In this document: piece by piece, positions 11,175-22,566 of the stretch | Position numbering within the stretch: position 1 is the stretch's first letter | Layout of the letters: each line of letters starts with the position of its first letter | Assembly: GCA_030035585.1 (NCBI GenBank) | Contig: CM057468.1 | Coordinates: 60,012,145-60,076,144 of the forward strand | Reading direction: 5' to 3' | Source: Dugong dugon | Taxonomy: Eukaryota; Chordata; Mammalia; Sirenia; Dugongidae | DNA length: 64,000 bases | The notes under the pieces: model-generated | Seen by the model: only the letters and a program-made list of their open reading frames with translations | Told to the model about the DNA's origin: nothing | Database searches by the model: none | Translations under genes and position numbers: made by a program

Positions 11175-12781
11175 GTCCTCTTCACTTTCAGCAAGTAAGG
11201 TTGTGTCATCTGCATATTACGTGTTGTTAATGAGTCTTCCTCCAATCCTGATGCCGAGTTCTTCTTCATATAGTCCAGCTTCTTGGATTATTTGCTCAGC
11301 ATACAGATTGAATAAGTATGGTGAAAATATACAACCCTGACACACACGTTTCCTGACTTTAACCCTCATAGTATCCCCTTATTCTGTTCAAGCGACTATC
11401 TCTTGGTTTAGGTACAAATTCCTCATGAGCACAATTAAATATTTGGAATTACCATTTTTGGCAATGTTATCCATAATTTGTTATGGTCCACACAGTCGAA
11501 TGCCTTTGCATAGTCAATAAAACACAGGTAAACATCTTTCTGGTAGTCTCTGCTTTCCACCAGGATCCATCTGACATCAGCAATGATATCCCTTGTTCCA
11601 AGTTGTTTTCTGAATCAGGCTTGAATTTCTGGCATTTCTCTGTGGATGTAATGCTGCAGACGCTTTTGAATGATCTTCAGCAAAATTTTACTTGTATGTG
11701 ATTGTAATGATATTATTTGATAATTTCTGCATTCTGTTGGATCTCATTTCTTTGGAATGGGCACAAATATGGACCTGTTCCAGTGAGCTGACCAAGTAGC
11801 TGTCTTCCAAATTTCTTGGCATCGATGAGTGAGCACCTCCAATGCTGCTTTCATTTGTTAAAATATCTAAACTGATATTCTGTCAATTCCTGGAGACTTC
11901 TTTTTCACCAATGCCTTCAGTGCAGCTTGGACTTCTTCCTTCAATACCATTGGTTCTTGATCATATGATGCCTCCTGAAATGGTTGAACATCGACCAGTT
12001 CTTTTTGGTACAGTGACTCTGTGTATTCCTTCTATCTTCTTTTGATGCTTCCTGCGTTGTTTAATATTTTCCCCATAGAATCCTTCAGTATTGCTACTCA
12101 AGGCTTGAGTTTTTTCTTCAGTTCTTTCAGTTTGAGAAATGCTGAGTGCTCTTCCCTTTTGGTTTTCTATCTCCAGATCTTTGCACATTTCATTGTAATA
12201 CTTTACTTTGCCTTCTCAAGCTACCCTTTGAGATAATCTGTTCAGCTCTTTTACTTCACCAGTTCTTCTTTTTGCTTTAGCTGTTCTCCATTCAAGAGCA
12301 ACTTTCAGAGTTTCTTCTGATATCTATTTTGGTCTTTTCTTTCTTTCTTGTCTTTTTAATGACCTCTTGCTTTCTTCATGTATGATGCCCTGATGTCATT
12401 CCACAACTTGTCAGGTCTTAGGTCCTTAGTGTTCAATGCGTCAAATCTATTATTGAGATTGTCTCTAAATTCAAGTGAGATATACTCAAGGTTGTACTTT
12501 GGCTCTCATAGACTTCTTCTAATTTTCTTCAGCTTCAGCTTGAACTTGCATATGAGCAGTTGATGATCTGTTCCACAGTTGGCCCCTGGCCTTGTTCTGA
12601 CTGATGATACTGAGTTTCTCCATCATCTTTTCCTCGGTTGTAGTCACTTTGATTCCTGTGTATTCCATCTGGTGAGGTCAACGTGTATAGTCACTGTTTA
12701 TGTTGTTGAAAAAAGGTATTTGTAATGAAGAAGTTATTGACCTTGCAAAATTCTATCTTGTGATCTTCAATGTTGTTTCTG

Positions 12782-13234
12782 TCACCCAAAGCCCTGGTTT
12801 CCAAGTACCAGTCCTTCCTCTTTTCTTCCAACTTTTGCATTCCAATTGCCAGTATTTATCAATACATTTTGATTGCATGTTTGATCAATTTCAGACTGCA
12901 GAAGTTGGTAAAAATCTTCAATTTCTTCATCTTTGGCCTTAGTGTTTGGTGAGTAAATTTGAATAATAGTCATATTAACTGGTCTTCCTTGTAGCCGTAT
13001 GGATATTATCCTACCACTGACAGTGTTGTACTTCAGGAGAGACCTTGAAATGTTCTTTTTGATGATGAATGTGACGTCATTTCTCTTCAAGTTGTCATTC
13101 CCGACATAGTAGACCATGTGGTTGTCTGATACAGAATGGCCAACACCAGTCCATTTCAGCTCACTAATGCCTAAGATATTGATGTTTATGGGTTCCATTT
13201 CATTTCTGATGACTTCTAATTTTCCTAGATTCAT
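12782..13234 (-). pseudogene. RTE AP-like endonuclease domain relic (longest ORF in window)
   Basis: 150 codons, the longest frame in the window. It covers most of the N-terminal endonuclease of an RTE LINE, which nicks target DNA before reverse transcription. Visible motifs are NILGISELKWTG (residues ~20-31, with the E expected to bind metal), IIQIYSPN (~90-97) and TGNWNAKVG (~129-137). The last is normally GDWN; here the catalytic Asp is replaced by Asn (codon 12845-12847 antisense), so even this segment should be inactive. The downstream portion is out of frame. Its length relative to a complete RTE protein of about 1000 residues marks it as a fragment. Confidence 0.9.
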
Positions 13235-13666
13235 TCTCTGTACATTACGTGTTTCTTTTATTAATGGACGTTTGCAGCTGTTTCTTCTCCTTTTGAGTCT
13301 GCCACATCAGCAAATGAAGGTCTCGAAAGCTTGACTCCATACACATCATTAAGGTTGACTCTACTTTGAGGAGGCAGCTTTTCCTCAGTTGCCTTTTGAG
13401 TACCTTCCAAAAGATGAGGGACTCATCTTCCGACACTATATCAGACAATGTTCCACTGCTATTCATAAGGTCACTAGCCAGTTTTTTCAGAAGTAGACTC
13501 CCAAGTCCTTCTTCCTAGTCAATTTTAGTCTGGGAGCTCAGCTGAAACCTGTCCACCAACGGTGACCCTGCTGGTATTTGAAATATCAATCGCAAAGCTT
13601 CCAGTATCATAGCAACACGTAAGCCACCACAGTATGAAAAACTGATGAACTGACAGACATGTGGTG

Positions 13667-14387
13667 GATATATATATATAATAGATAACTGCTTGTCCTT
13701 GTTTTTCATACTTGGAAGTCAGTTTAGCTTCATATAAAATGGCTCATGTATTCTTTCCTTGAGTATCTTAAATACGTTATTCTTTTTCTTTTCCTTCCCT
13801 TTTTTCTTTTTTAATAAAATGTCATTGTTAATAAACCTAATATAATTCTTATTCCCTTTCCTTTTTAAGTGACCTGGTCAAATCTCTAGTATATGAGACC
13901 ATGATCTTTTTCTCTTACTTGTTTTCATGGGAAATTAGTTTTCCTGAACTTGTAGGAGGAAGAGATGTGATAGGATAACTTCTCTCAGGTGCACAGAACT
14001 AGAGCTCTCTCTTTCATTCTCTTTATGAAGTGTTAAAAATTAAACCTCGCCTCATACTTTCTGAGATCTCCTAGCTCTGTTTTGTTTCTTCTCCCACTTT
14101 GAAGTGACGCTTCCCTTTCCTATGCTCTGAGAAATTTCTACATGTATGGTGGTATTGGCATTAATGCACCAGTGAAGGGGACTTATTTTAAAAATATTTT
14201 AAGTTCCTAAGTGGAAAAGGTGCAGTAAAAATGCCAAATATTATTGGAGAAATTTGCTTTTTTTTTGGTTTCACAAACAATGATATAGAAGTAAATGCTG
14301 AGTCAAGGTTCAGAAAAATAAATAAACTGGGAGAAACATACCACGTAAAATTATCTTTCATTTTGCATTAATTCTTAGAAAGTGATG
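13667..14387. other. Unique AT-rich sequence, no gene seen
   Basis: Begins with a short TA-run (13669-13682) beside the RTE 5' end. No repeat or coding signal recognised in the rest. Confidence 0.45.
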
Positions 14388-14590
14388 TGGAGTCACTCGG
14401 TGGCAAAAAAGGTTAAGCACTCAACAATTAGCTGAAAGGTTGGTGGTTCAAACCCACCCAGAGGAGCCTTGGAAGACAGGCCTGGAGATCTGTTTAAAAA
14501 GGTTATAGCCTTGAAAACTCTATGGTGCAGTTCTACTCTGCCATGTGGGGTCGCTATGAGTTGGAATTTACATCAACCAGCAACAACAAA
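14388..14590 (+). mobile_element. Afrotherian-type SINE, sense
   Basis: tRNA-like head (GGAGTCACTCGGTGGCAAAA, GGTTGGTGGTTCAAACCCAC with a B-box-like motif), middle (GGAGATCTGTTTAAAAAGG), body (CTATGGTGCAGTTCTACTCT) and tail (TCGCTATGAGTTGGAATTTA then CAGCAACAACA). Confidence 0.9.
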
Positions 14591-14669
14591 TGAGAATGAA
14601 TGGAATACAGACAAATGACCACTGAGTATAATAGTGTCATAAATATACAATCATAGAGGGTAAATGTAG

Positions 14670-14886
14670 TAGTGGATTTGAGGACAGACTCTGGAATCTC
14701 ACTCCCTGGGTTTGAATCCCAACTCTGTCACTTAGAATCTGCATACTTGGACAAGTTTCTTAAACCCTTTCTGCCTCAGTTTCCTCATTTGTGAAAAGAC
14801 AGTAAAAGTAATTATCTACCTCATAAATGTAGAAAACATATCATTTAGATGCAGTGCCTGGCACACAGTAAATGCTCAATTAATAA
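14670..14886 (+). mobile_element. MIR element, sense
   Basis: Contains the MIR order: GGACAGACTCTGGAATCTCA, CCTGGGTTTGAATCCCAACT, TTTCTGCCTCAGTTTCCTCA, and GCCTGGCACACAGTAAATGC. Among the best-preserved MIRs in the window. Confidence 0.9.
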
Positions 14887-17470
14887 AACTTTACTCAGTA
14901 TATTCAAAGATTAAAAAAAATTAATATCAATGAGCTCAGTGTATCTTTCCAAGTTAATTTAAGAATTTGACTTTACTTTTAGATGGTAATAAAAGTCAAA
15001 CAAGTCATAGTTCAGATGTAAATGAATGTTCTTTCTATGTAGTTTTGATCTTTATAAGATCAAAATTATTTTTCCTGTCCTTTTTTAAATTTGCTGTTGT
15101 GGTTGTTTGGACTTTGGCAACTTGCCACATATGTAGGTGGATTTTCATTTTACAGTACTGAATTTTAGATCATGCTGAAGCCATTAAACTTTAAAAAGTC
15201 ATCGGGCTGCTCATCTGATAGTCATTTTTGTTTTACTTTTCTCCTTTCAAAACAGAAATACAGAGTATATTTGGATTTCTTAGACTGTCTTTCTGTTATT
15301 AATAATTTAAACAAGAAAAATATTTCTGAAAATTATGAAGAGATGGGAATTATCCAAAATATTTTAAAGTTATAGCCACATTGGGATTTAACATCAGTTC
15401 ATTTTTAGAAAAATAGTTTTATTTATTATGTTCCCGTCAAGTTCTCCTTGTCCCCAGGAACAAAACTTCAGGACGTGCAACTCTGTAGCACAAGTAGATG
15501 CCTATTGCTTGCCTTTGTTTATTTTAATAAAACAAGAAACTAATCGGAAGAAAGAGTGACATAGACCTTGGATTCATTTGGGTGATATAGAATTAACATC
15601 TGTCTGCTTGGTTGAAATGGCAGACAATAGGCTTGAGTAAGCACAGATTTCAATAAATTTTTCAAATTCTTGTCTGTACTTCAACTAGGCAGACAAATGT
15701 TAGCTTTATATTATCTTATATGAATACAAGGTTTGTGTATCACTCTAACTTGATTGTATGGTCTATCATCTCTACTACTTGTAAACCCTAATAACCTTGA
15801 AAAGAACACAAAGAAAATTAAACAGACTTAGTGTCTCCTGTTATTTTAGGTGGAGTATAATGAAAGAATTCCATTCATTATTCTCTTCATTATTATATGA
15901 AAAATTGTAGCAATAGGCACTTTGATTTGAACTATACATAAACTCAGAGGTAGAAGTGTATGCTCACTGTAGATCACTATTAGGGAACTGGTTTAATTCC
16001 ATATATAATAATTATGAAATTAGAGTTGATATTATAAAATTGAGAACCCCTAGCACATAATGGCTCTGGAACAACATTTCCGAGAAGAGGGAAGGATGGT
16101 TACTGATAATTTTAAAACTTCAGCAATCATTTTTTAAAAGGTGGATATTGAGCTGATCATTTTCCATTTGTCAAGGTAATATTAGAAAATGATTGCATCT
16201 CCAGTTTCAGGCTGGGGACACTCTTCTGTGACCTATGACAGGATGTTTTCTCTTAGCCTTTTATTTATCTATTTATTTTCATTTTAACTAGAAAAAGAAA
16301 AACCTTCCTTGCCAGACTTTTTTTTTCAACTTTGTCTAAGTAATAAACTTGTGTCCAAGAATGTAGTTGTTAGAAAGTGCCGTTATCTATCTAAAACTTA
16401 TGGAAACAGTTAATTTTTTAGGCAACATTAACTAAAGTTGAATTATGGAGCAATTCCTCCGGAAGTTCGTGTCAGAGGAATGTTATTGCCAAATAAATCC
16501 ACTATGATCAGTTGAGCGACACTGAATAGGAAAAGCACTTAAAATAATTGGACACTCAGGGGTACCTTTCCAAAGTCTGTTGTGACATGTTAGCTTTGTC
16601 ACTCCCATTAAAACCAGTGGGGGTTCTGAGGTTGAAATGCATCTTTACAGATTAAAGCCTTCATTCTTAACACAGAGTGCGGTGGAAACCATCAGAGAAA
16701 CCAAGATTGGAAAATATCAAACGCTCTTTGGAGAGTAGCTGTACTTTTTTTGCCCTTAAAATTATCTTCATAAGCTTTCTAGCTGTAAATTTTGATGCAT
16801 TCAACTGAAGATGGAAGGAGGAGCTATGATGTTTACATCAGAATTTACACATTAAAAAAGCGTGATTTCTGCAGATGGTGTGCTGGGTCAGAAAATAACC
16901 ATTGCATTTAAAACGTTTCCTTCGTTTCTATCCAAAACATAGATCTTTAGATCTTCACTCCCTCTACTGGTATTCAGATAAATGCCTAAATTTCAACTAG
17001 AAGGAATAGAGCAGTTTTACATAAATTGGGTGGGATTGCCTCTATGATTGCTTTGGGGAGGATTGAAGAAATTCAGAAAGAATAATTCTCTAAACTCTAC
17101 AGAATCAGTCTCCTTGTGTAATGTGAAAACTACAAGTATGCTTATTTTACTCACTACATAAGAAAGTGTAGGGTAGTTGTTATTATGGGGGCAAGAAGTG
17201 AGGTTCACTTCCTATCAGAGATTTTGAAGAAAATTTTGTAATGTTATCAGTTAGAAAATCCTAATAAATGTTTATATTTATTGCACACCCTGATTCATGT
17301 TATAAAAATCAAAATGTTTCTCTTATAATTTTAAGTCTATTTCAGTGGTATTCAAATACAATATTTGAACAATATCATTATTCAAAATGCGTTAATTATT
17401 ATAAGTAAATATTCATGAATGCATGTAAGGAAATGTACATAAATACATATATAGATAATAAACAGTACAT
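14887..17470. other. Unique sequence, no gene seen; possible conserved segment
   Basis: No repeats recognised over about 2.6 kb apart from AT-rich runs. The segment 16440-16960 is less AT-biased and free of repeats (see findings). Two open frames at 14967-15375 show no domain I can recognise. Confidence 0.45.
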
Positions 17471-17480
17471 AGACTAAGCA

Positions 17481-17689
17481 AAAACCAGTTGCTGTCTAGT
17501 AGACTCCAACGTATGGTGACACCATAGGTGTGTCAGAGTAGAACTGTGCTCCATAGGGATGTCAATGGATGATTTTTTTGGACGCAGATCACCAGACCTT
17601 TCTTCCTAGGCACCTCTGGGTAGACTAGAACCCCCAGCCTTTTGGTTAGCAGCTGGGCACATTAACCATATGTACCACCCAGGGACACC
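17481..17689 (-). mobile_element. SINE, second subtype, antisense, with TSD
   Basis: Landmarks: AAAACCAGTTGCTGTCTAGT, GTGTCAGAGTAGAACTGTGC, CTTTCTTCCTAGGCACC and CTTTTGGTTAGCAGCTGGGC, then CCACCCAGGGAC. Flanked by AGACTAAGCA (17471-17480) and AGAATAAGCA (17690-17699), 9 of 10 identical. It inserted at the edge of a MIR. Confidence 0.93.
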
Positions 17690-17699
17690 AGAATAAGCA

Positions 17700-17862
17700 A
17701 ATAAGACCTCCAATCCCTGCACTTACACTTATTGGTTGTATGTTCGAAGATATTGTATTTAACTTCCTTTATCCTAGTTTCTTCATCTGCAAAAAACGGA
17801 TAATAAAACCTCCCTGTCAGGCTGGTTGTGAGGATTAAGTGACACAATGTGTGTTTAAGAAC
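17700..17862 (+). mobile_element. MIR element, sense
   Basis: CTAGTTTCTTCATCTGCAAA.., ATAATAAAACCTCCCTGTCA, GTTGTGAGGATTAAGTGACA, the central and 3' part of MIR, directly after the SINE target site duplication. Confidence 0.8.
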
Positions 17863-17959
17863 AGCTGTTTGTTCAAGGATAGTCTCTATCCCAGATTAAC
17901 AGATAAACCTGTCAACCTGCCTCATCCGCCTCAGTGTCTTGCATGGAGTGAGGTTTCAG

Positions 17960-18015
17960 GAAAGAGAATTGAATAAATGAATGAATGAATCGAAAGAATG
18001 ATAGAATGAATGACA
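17960..18015. repeat. (GAAT)n simple repeat
   Basis: Repeats of GAAT/AATGA with interruptions: GAATAAATGAATGAATGAAT then GATAGAATGAATGACA. Confidence 0.85.
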
Positions 18016-18881
18016 TAGGGCTGGTTGGCCAATTTGGCTGTGATTTATCCTGTGTTTCTGAATCAAAGCCTCATTTCCAAAAATGGAGATGGGCCTAAGG
18101 CAGTAGTGGAGTCAAGTAAAGGAAGGTATGTGAGGGAAGTAATTATTACATGATCCTACATCCCTAAAATGTAAGCCTGTATTACTAGCACAGAGCCAGG
18201 AATCGGATACGTAATAGAGTTAATATTTGAACACAGGTTCAAATTCAGTGTTCTTTTTATACCATGCTTACACTGTCTGGCCTAATAGTAACTAAATGGA
18301 AAAAAGTAAAGAATATTCTCTAGTTCTCTAAATATGTTTGTTTGATCTACCCTCCACATATTTCTCTCCCTAAGAGGCACCTACTTAAAGCATTGGTTTT
18401 CATCTTAGTTGCCAAACTGAAGCCTTCCTCCCTGCAGTTCATCTTTTATTCTTTAGAATAATTTGCTGTGGCATTTCCTAGGGTGGCCCTTACAGAATCC
18501 AGGAGAAGGGATGAGAGGGAGGCTTATGAGAAGGTAACACAGGATGCAAATGTTAGCCAGACTCTCAAAACCTTGAGTGACTCTCTGGGGAACTGACCCC
18601 ATGAGCCGAGGACCACTGCTTTGATAATTTTAAGAGGCCCATTGTTTATTATAAATTGTCTCTCTCTCCAAGGTGACAGCAGCAGTATATATGATTATAA
18701 ATTGCTTCCCAGTCTTCTGCCTCTGGCACTCAACCATGTTGCCAGGATGTGGGGGAGTGAAAGAATGTTTAGAAATGAAGGAGGAGGGGCAGGGTTGGAT
18801 TCAGTTGATCACCTCAAAGGATCAGGGAATGTAGGAGAGGTAAGAAAGAAATCAACTTTGTGATTTCTAAATACAGAAAGT
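18016..18881. other. Unique sequence, no gene seen
   Basis: Moderately GC-richer than its surroundings. The 80-codon frame at 18621-18863 is unsupported: no domain, no splice or poly(A) context, and it overlaps nothing recognisable. Confidence 0.4.
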
Positions 18882-19010
18882 TAATCCTAGAATGTTTAGA
18901 TATCATCTGTTTTAAACCCCTCATTTTGCAGATGAGAAAACCGATGCCTAGGGAGGATAAATAGATTAACCTGTCATACAAAAATAGACGTGTGGTTAGA
19001 TTTGGGGACT
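18882..19010 (-). mobile_element. MIR element, antisense
   Basis: CTCATTTTGCAGATGAGAAA, ACCGATGCCTAGGGAGGATA, the reverse complement of the MIR core, followed by the diverged CCTGTCATAC region. Confidence 0.75.
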
Positions 19011-19483
19011 CCAAGACTGAGCCACCATACCGCCTTTGAATTGTTCTTGCCATCTTATTCTCACTGTGTAGTTTTGATGAAATTTATTTTTAAATGATAT
19101 TCTAGTATTAACTAAATATTGAATTGATTTAACCACCTTAATAATGAATTTAACTCAGACTATTATGCCTTGATGAACTCAACTTTTCAGTTTTCCTGTG
19201 TCTTTCATATTTTACAGAGCTTTGTATTTTTTGTTCAAGTACACTCAAATTCCAGCTAAACTTAGAATTATTGTCCTAAGTCTGTTCTCAGTTTAAAAAT
19301 CTTATACCGCTGATACACTTGCCTCGATTATCACAAATATACCATTTATGTTCTTGTCATTGTGCTCCCCTCTAATCCATTTCAGACCTTCCTCTATAGA
19401 ATGGAATAATGGAATTCTTGCATATTAATTTGATTTAACTGAAAACCAATCATTGAAGTTTTGAGTCATTTAGTCACACACTT
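19011..19483. other. Unique AT-rich sequence
   Basis: No repeat or gene recognised before the RTE tail that begins with the GTT-repeat at 19484. Confidence 0.4.
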
Positions 19484-19776
19484 TGTTGTTGTTGTTGTTA
19501 GGGGCCGAAGAGTTCGTTCTGACTCATAGCAACCCTATGTACTACAGAACGAAACACTGCCCGGTCCTGTGCCATGCTCACAATCACTGTTATGTTTGAG
19601 CCCATTGTTGCAGCCACTGTGTCAATCCATCTCGTTGATGGTCTTCCTCTTTTTCGCTCTCTACTTTACCAAGCATGATGCCCTTCTCCAGGCACTGATC
19701 CCTCCTGACAACATGCCTAAAGTATGTAAGATGTAGTCTCACCATCCTTGCTTCTAACGAGCATTCTGGTTGTACA
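19484..19776 (-). mobile_element. RTE 3'-end fragment, antisense
   Basis: Starts with (GTT)n at 19484-19499 (the reversed AAC tail), then GTTCGTTCTGACTCATAGCA, CCCATTGTTGCAGCCACTGT and AGCATTCTGGTTGTAC. 5'-truncated to about 290 bp, the usual outcome of target-primed reverse transcription. Confidence 0.93.
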
Positions 19777-19835
19777 TAATAAAGTCACATAAATTATTAT
19801 TATTATTTTAAATTTTATGGAAAATTTCAAATACA

Positions 19836-20200
19836 GTCGTATGTCGCTTAATGTCCACCATGCATTCTGTGAAGTAGGAAATTATGTGATTTGGGTGTTG
19901 TGTGAAGACCATACTATATACAGGCAGTCCCTGGGCTATGAATGTCAGACTTACATACAACCTGTAGTTACCAACCCCCGTAAGATCTATTGTATCAAAA
20001 ATTTGAGGTACATACAATGGTTCATAATAACAAATGGGTGCTGCTTTGTGGCACATCAAAACATTATTATTACTGTATTATTATGGTAAAGATTCTTTAG
20101 TGTATCTGAAAGTGTTCCTTTAATGTTTTTTATGCATAGAAAGGACCATGAATGTATATCCAGTTGGACATTGCCTGAATGGATATTATGCGATGCATTA
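19836..20200 (+). mobile_element. Pogo/Tigger-like DNA transposon fragments (tentative)
   Basis: Two starts that resemble terminal repeats of pogo-type elements: ACAGTCGTATGTCGCTTAAT at 19832-19851 and CAGGCAGTCCCTGGGCTATG at about 19921. A run of CATACAATGG.. and TTATTACTGTATTATTATGG follows. Overlapping frames of 83 and 90 codons on both strands are shadows of this sequence. Family assignment is by eye. Confidence 0.45.
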
Positions 20201-20221
20201 CTCTATACAGAAAAGTGTAGT

Positions 20222-21060
20222 AAATAATATAATCACCCAAACATACTCATCACCTCCTTTCAAAATTATCAGTATTCTGCCATTCTTATTTCATGTGTCA
20301 TAAACACATTTTTTTTGCTAAAATATTGTAAAGTCAATTTAAAGTATTATATTTTACCTCTGAATATTTCAGTATGTAACTATAACAAACAACACTTTTG
20401 TTTTAATATACCAATGACATTATCACATACTATAGAATTCACAATATTTCCTTAATAGTATTTAATAAACAATTTCTGTTGTTTCAAGAGTAGATTGTTT
20501 AAATTACATTCTAAGCAAGGTCCTCAAATGCATGTGCTCAATATGTCTATAAAATTGCTTTTAATCTGTAACAATTTTATCACTTTTGTCATACCATTTA
20601 TTTGTCAAAAATGCATTTTTCATAGTTTTTCCTTAAGTTCTGCCTTTATTTAAATTTGATTTATTATTTTAATGCCTTTGATCTTTGTTGTTTCTTGCCC
20701 TATTATTTCTAGAAAACCATAATTAAATCTATCTATTTGATTAGATTCCAGTTGCATTTTTGGGGGGTGGGAGGACAAGGATACTTCTACGGTGATGCTG
20801 TGTGTTTCCTGTGACCGTATCTTGTCCGATGTCAAGTTGATCCATTCATTATTAAGGTCCACATCAACTATCTACCTAGTGATTGTCACATCCAGTGACA
20901 ATTGTTTCCTAAATTTATGATCTCATTAGTGGTTGCAAAATGGCAATTTTTGATTCTATTATTTATTCTGAATTTATTATTTATAAAGAAAAAAATCCTC
21001 CTCATAATTTATTTAGTTAGCTAGCTAGCTAGTTAGTTCATGAAAGAAAGAATAAATGCT
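20222..21060 (-). mobile_element. Old L1 (L1M-like) 3'UTR, antisense
   Basis: Contains TTTCAGTATGTAACTATAAC, ATATTTCCTTAATAGTATTT, CTAAGCAAGGTCCTCAAATG, CAATATGTCTATAAAATTGC and ACCATTTATTTGTCAAAAAT in the order expected for an antisense L1M 3'UTR. A (TAGC/TAGT)n tract lies at about 21013-21039. Confidence 0.6.
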
Positions 21061-21274
21061 TGATTCTTTCCCATTACCTATTAATTTTCAGAATTGGGGT
21101 CTTAGCTAAGGGGATCTCTGAGTATATTTTGCTTTTGGAATATCCTAATAAGATTATGGCTTTATGAGTTTTTGAAATATATTTGTATGTGAAATCCATT
21201 AGTCATTAATTATTTTCATGTTTGACTATTCCTTATACTATTTGAGGCAATCATACTAGTCTTTCATTTTTTTT

Positions 21275-22566
21275 TGAATAATATTTTACTATGTTTTAGG
21301 TGAAAGTTTTCACAGCAAATTAGGTTCCCATTTAACAATGTTTATACACATTGTTCCATGACATAGGCTACAGTTTTCACAGTGTGTCAGCATTTTCATT
21401 ATTTCCATTCTATTTGTTCTGTTTCCATTGATCTAGCTTCCCTTCCCCTCCTTGCCTTCTCATCTTTACTTTTGGGTGAATGTTGACATTTGGTCTCGTA
21501 AAGTTGATTGTTTAAGGGCACACATTACTCACAGGAGATGTTGTTTATTTTATAAGCCAGTTTATTATTTGGCTGAAAGGTAACCTCTGAAAATAGCTTC
21601 AGCTTCCAATTCAAAGGGTATCTTAGAGTAAAAGTCTTGAAGGTTCCTGTAGTTTCTATTGGTCCAGTAGATGTGGCCTTTCTGAGGAATTTGAATTTTC
21701 TTCTACATTTTTCTCCCATTCTAATAGGGACCTTCTATTGCATCCTTGGTCAGAACAGTTGGTAGTGGTAGTTGGGCACTAACTAATTCTTCTGGTCTCA
21801 GGTTAGAAGAAGCCATGTTTTGTGTGGACTATTAGCAGAAATGGATTACCTAATAAGCAAGGTAAGCACAGGCTTACTTGTGACTACTTACTAACCTGTA
21901 GTGCACAGTTTCACCTGGGGTGAAAACCATGTGAAACTGTGCACTACAGGTTAGTAAGTAAACACAATTAAAACTGAGTGTACCTTGCTTAGTGTAAGAC
22001 CGTGTGTACCTTGCTTACTGGTTAATCCAACCCTGGCTGTTAGTCCTGTGGACTAGTTTCTTCTTTGAGCTTTAGATTTTCCTTCATTCTCTTTTGTTCC
22101 ATGTAAGTAGATGCCAATAGTTATATCTTAGATGGCCATTTGTAAGCTTTTAAGACCCCAGACGCTACTCACCAAACTAGGATATAGAACATTATCTTTA
22201 TGAACTATGTTATGCCAATTGATTAAGTTGTCCCCCAAGACTATGATTCCTAAGCCTTTCAATCCAATCCTGCAAGTTGTTTGGATATATCTAGGAAGCC
22301 TCCAAAACTGTGTCCCATATGTACTTTATTCTATATATGGATACATATGCAGCACAAACAAATGTGAATATACGTATGCCTACAGATACATCTATACATG
22401 CATGTGCATTTACTTGCATATGCCTTTCTAAACACATATATGCGCACATATTTACCTAGGTAACCACACACATATTTTTGGTTGCTGTTACGGTCTTTGC
22501 AAAATTGTATATATTATAGCAATTACCAAAATTGTACCTTTTTCTCATGTACTTCTTAGTGTAGTT
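21275..22566 (-). mobile_element. L1 3'UTR-type repeat, antisense, carrying a MITE
   Basis: A diverged relative of the repeat at 37516 and 39935, reversed. Landmarks: TTTTAGGTGAAAGTTTTCAC (3' end), TTCTTCTGGTCTCAGGTTAG, GACGCTACTCACCAAACTAG and TATGCCAATTGATTAAGTTG. The body is interrupted at 21838-22030 by a hairpin-forming element. The left part up to 22566 (CATGCATGTGCATTTACTTG.., ATTTTTGGTTGCTGTTACGG) is probably the upstream UTR. Confidence 0.75.
21838..22030. mobile_element. Palindromic MITE, hAT-like termini (candidate)
   Basis: Terminal inverted repeats can be read as CAG..TGGATTACCTAATAAGCAAGGTA at the left and, on the other strand from the right, CAGGG.TTGGATTAACCAGTAAGCAAGGTA. Inside is a perfect 29-bp inverted repeat: 21886-21914 and 21931-21959, separated by 16 bp. 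The flanks ACTATTAG and GCTGTTAG agree at 6 of 8 positions, compatible with an old 8-bp hAT target duplication. It splits the surrounding L1 3'UTR, whose uninterrupted form is visible at 37780-37830. No transposase is encoded. Confidence 0.7.

Larger units (their letters stand above)
10034..13666 (-). mobile_element. RTE/BovB-class LINE, antisense, near full length but internally interrupted
   Basis: 3' end at about 10034 (TGTTGTTGGGTGCTGTTGAG) and 5' end at about 13666, where the start matches the other full copy (CACAGTATGA..GACAGACATG). It carries the endonuclease (12782-13234), linker and RT regions, all with frame breaks. Between 10249 and 10968 an L1 3'UTR replaces about 0.4 kb of the RTE C-terminal region: RTE sequence runs to CTCCAGGGACTGA and resumes at TTTCTTGACTGCTGC, while the intervening part present in other copies is missing. 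Confidence 0.92.
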
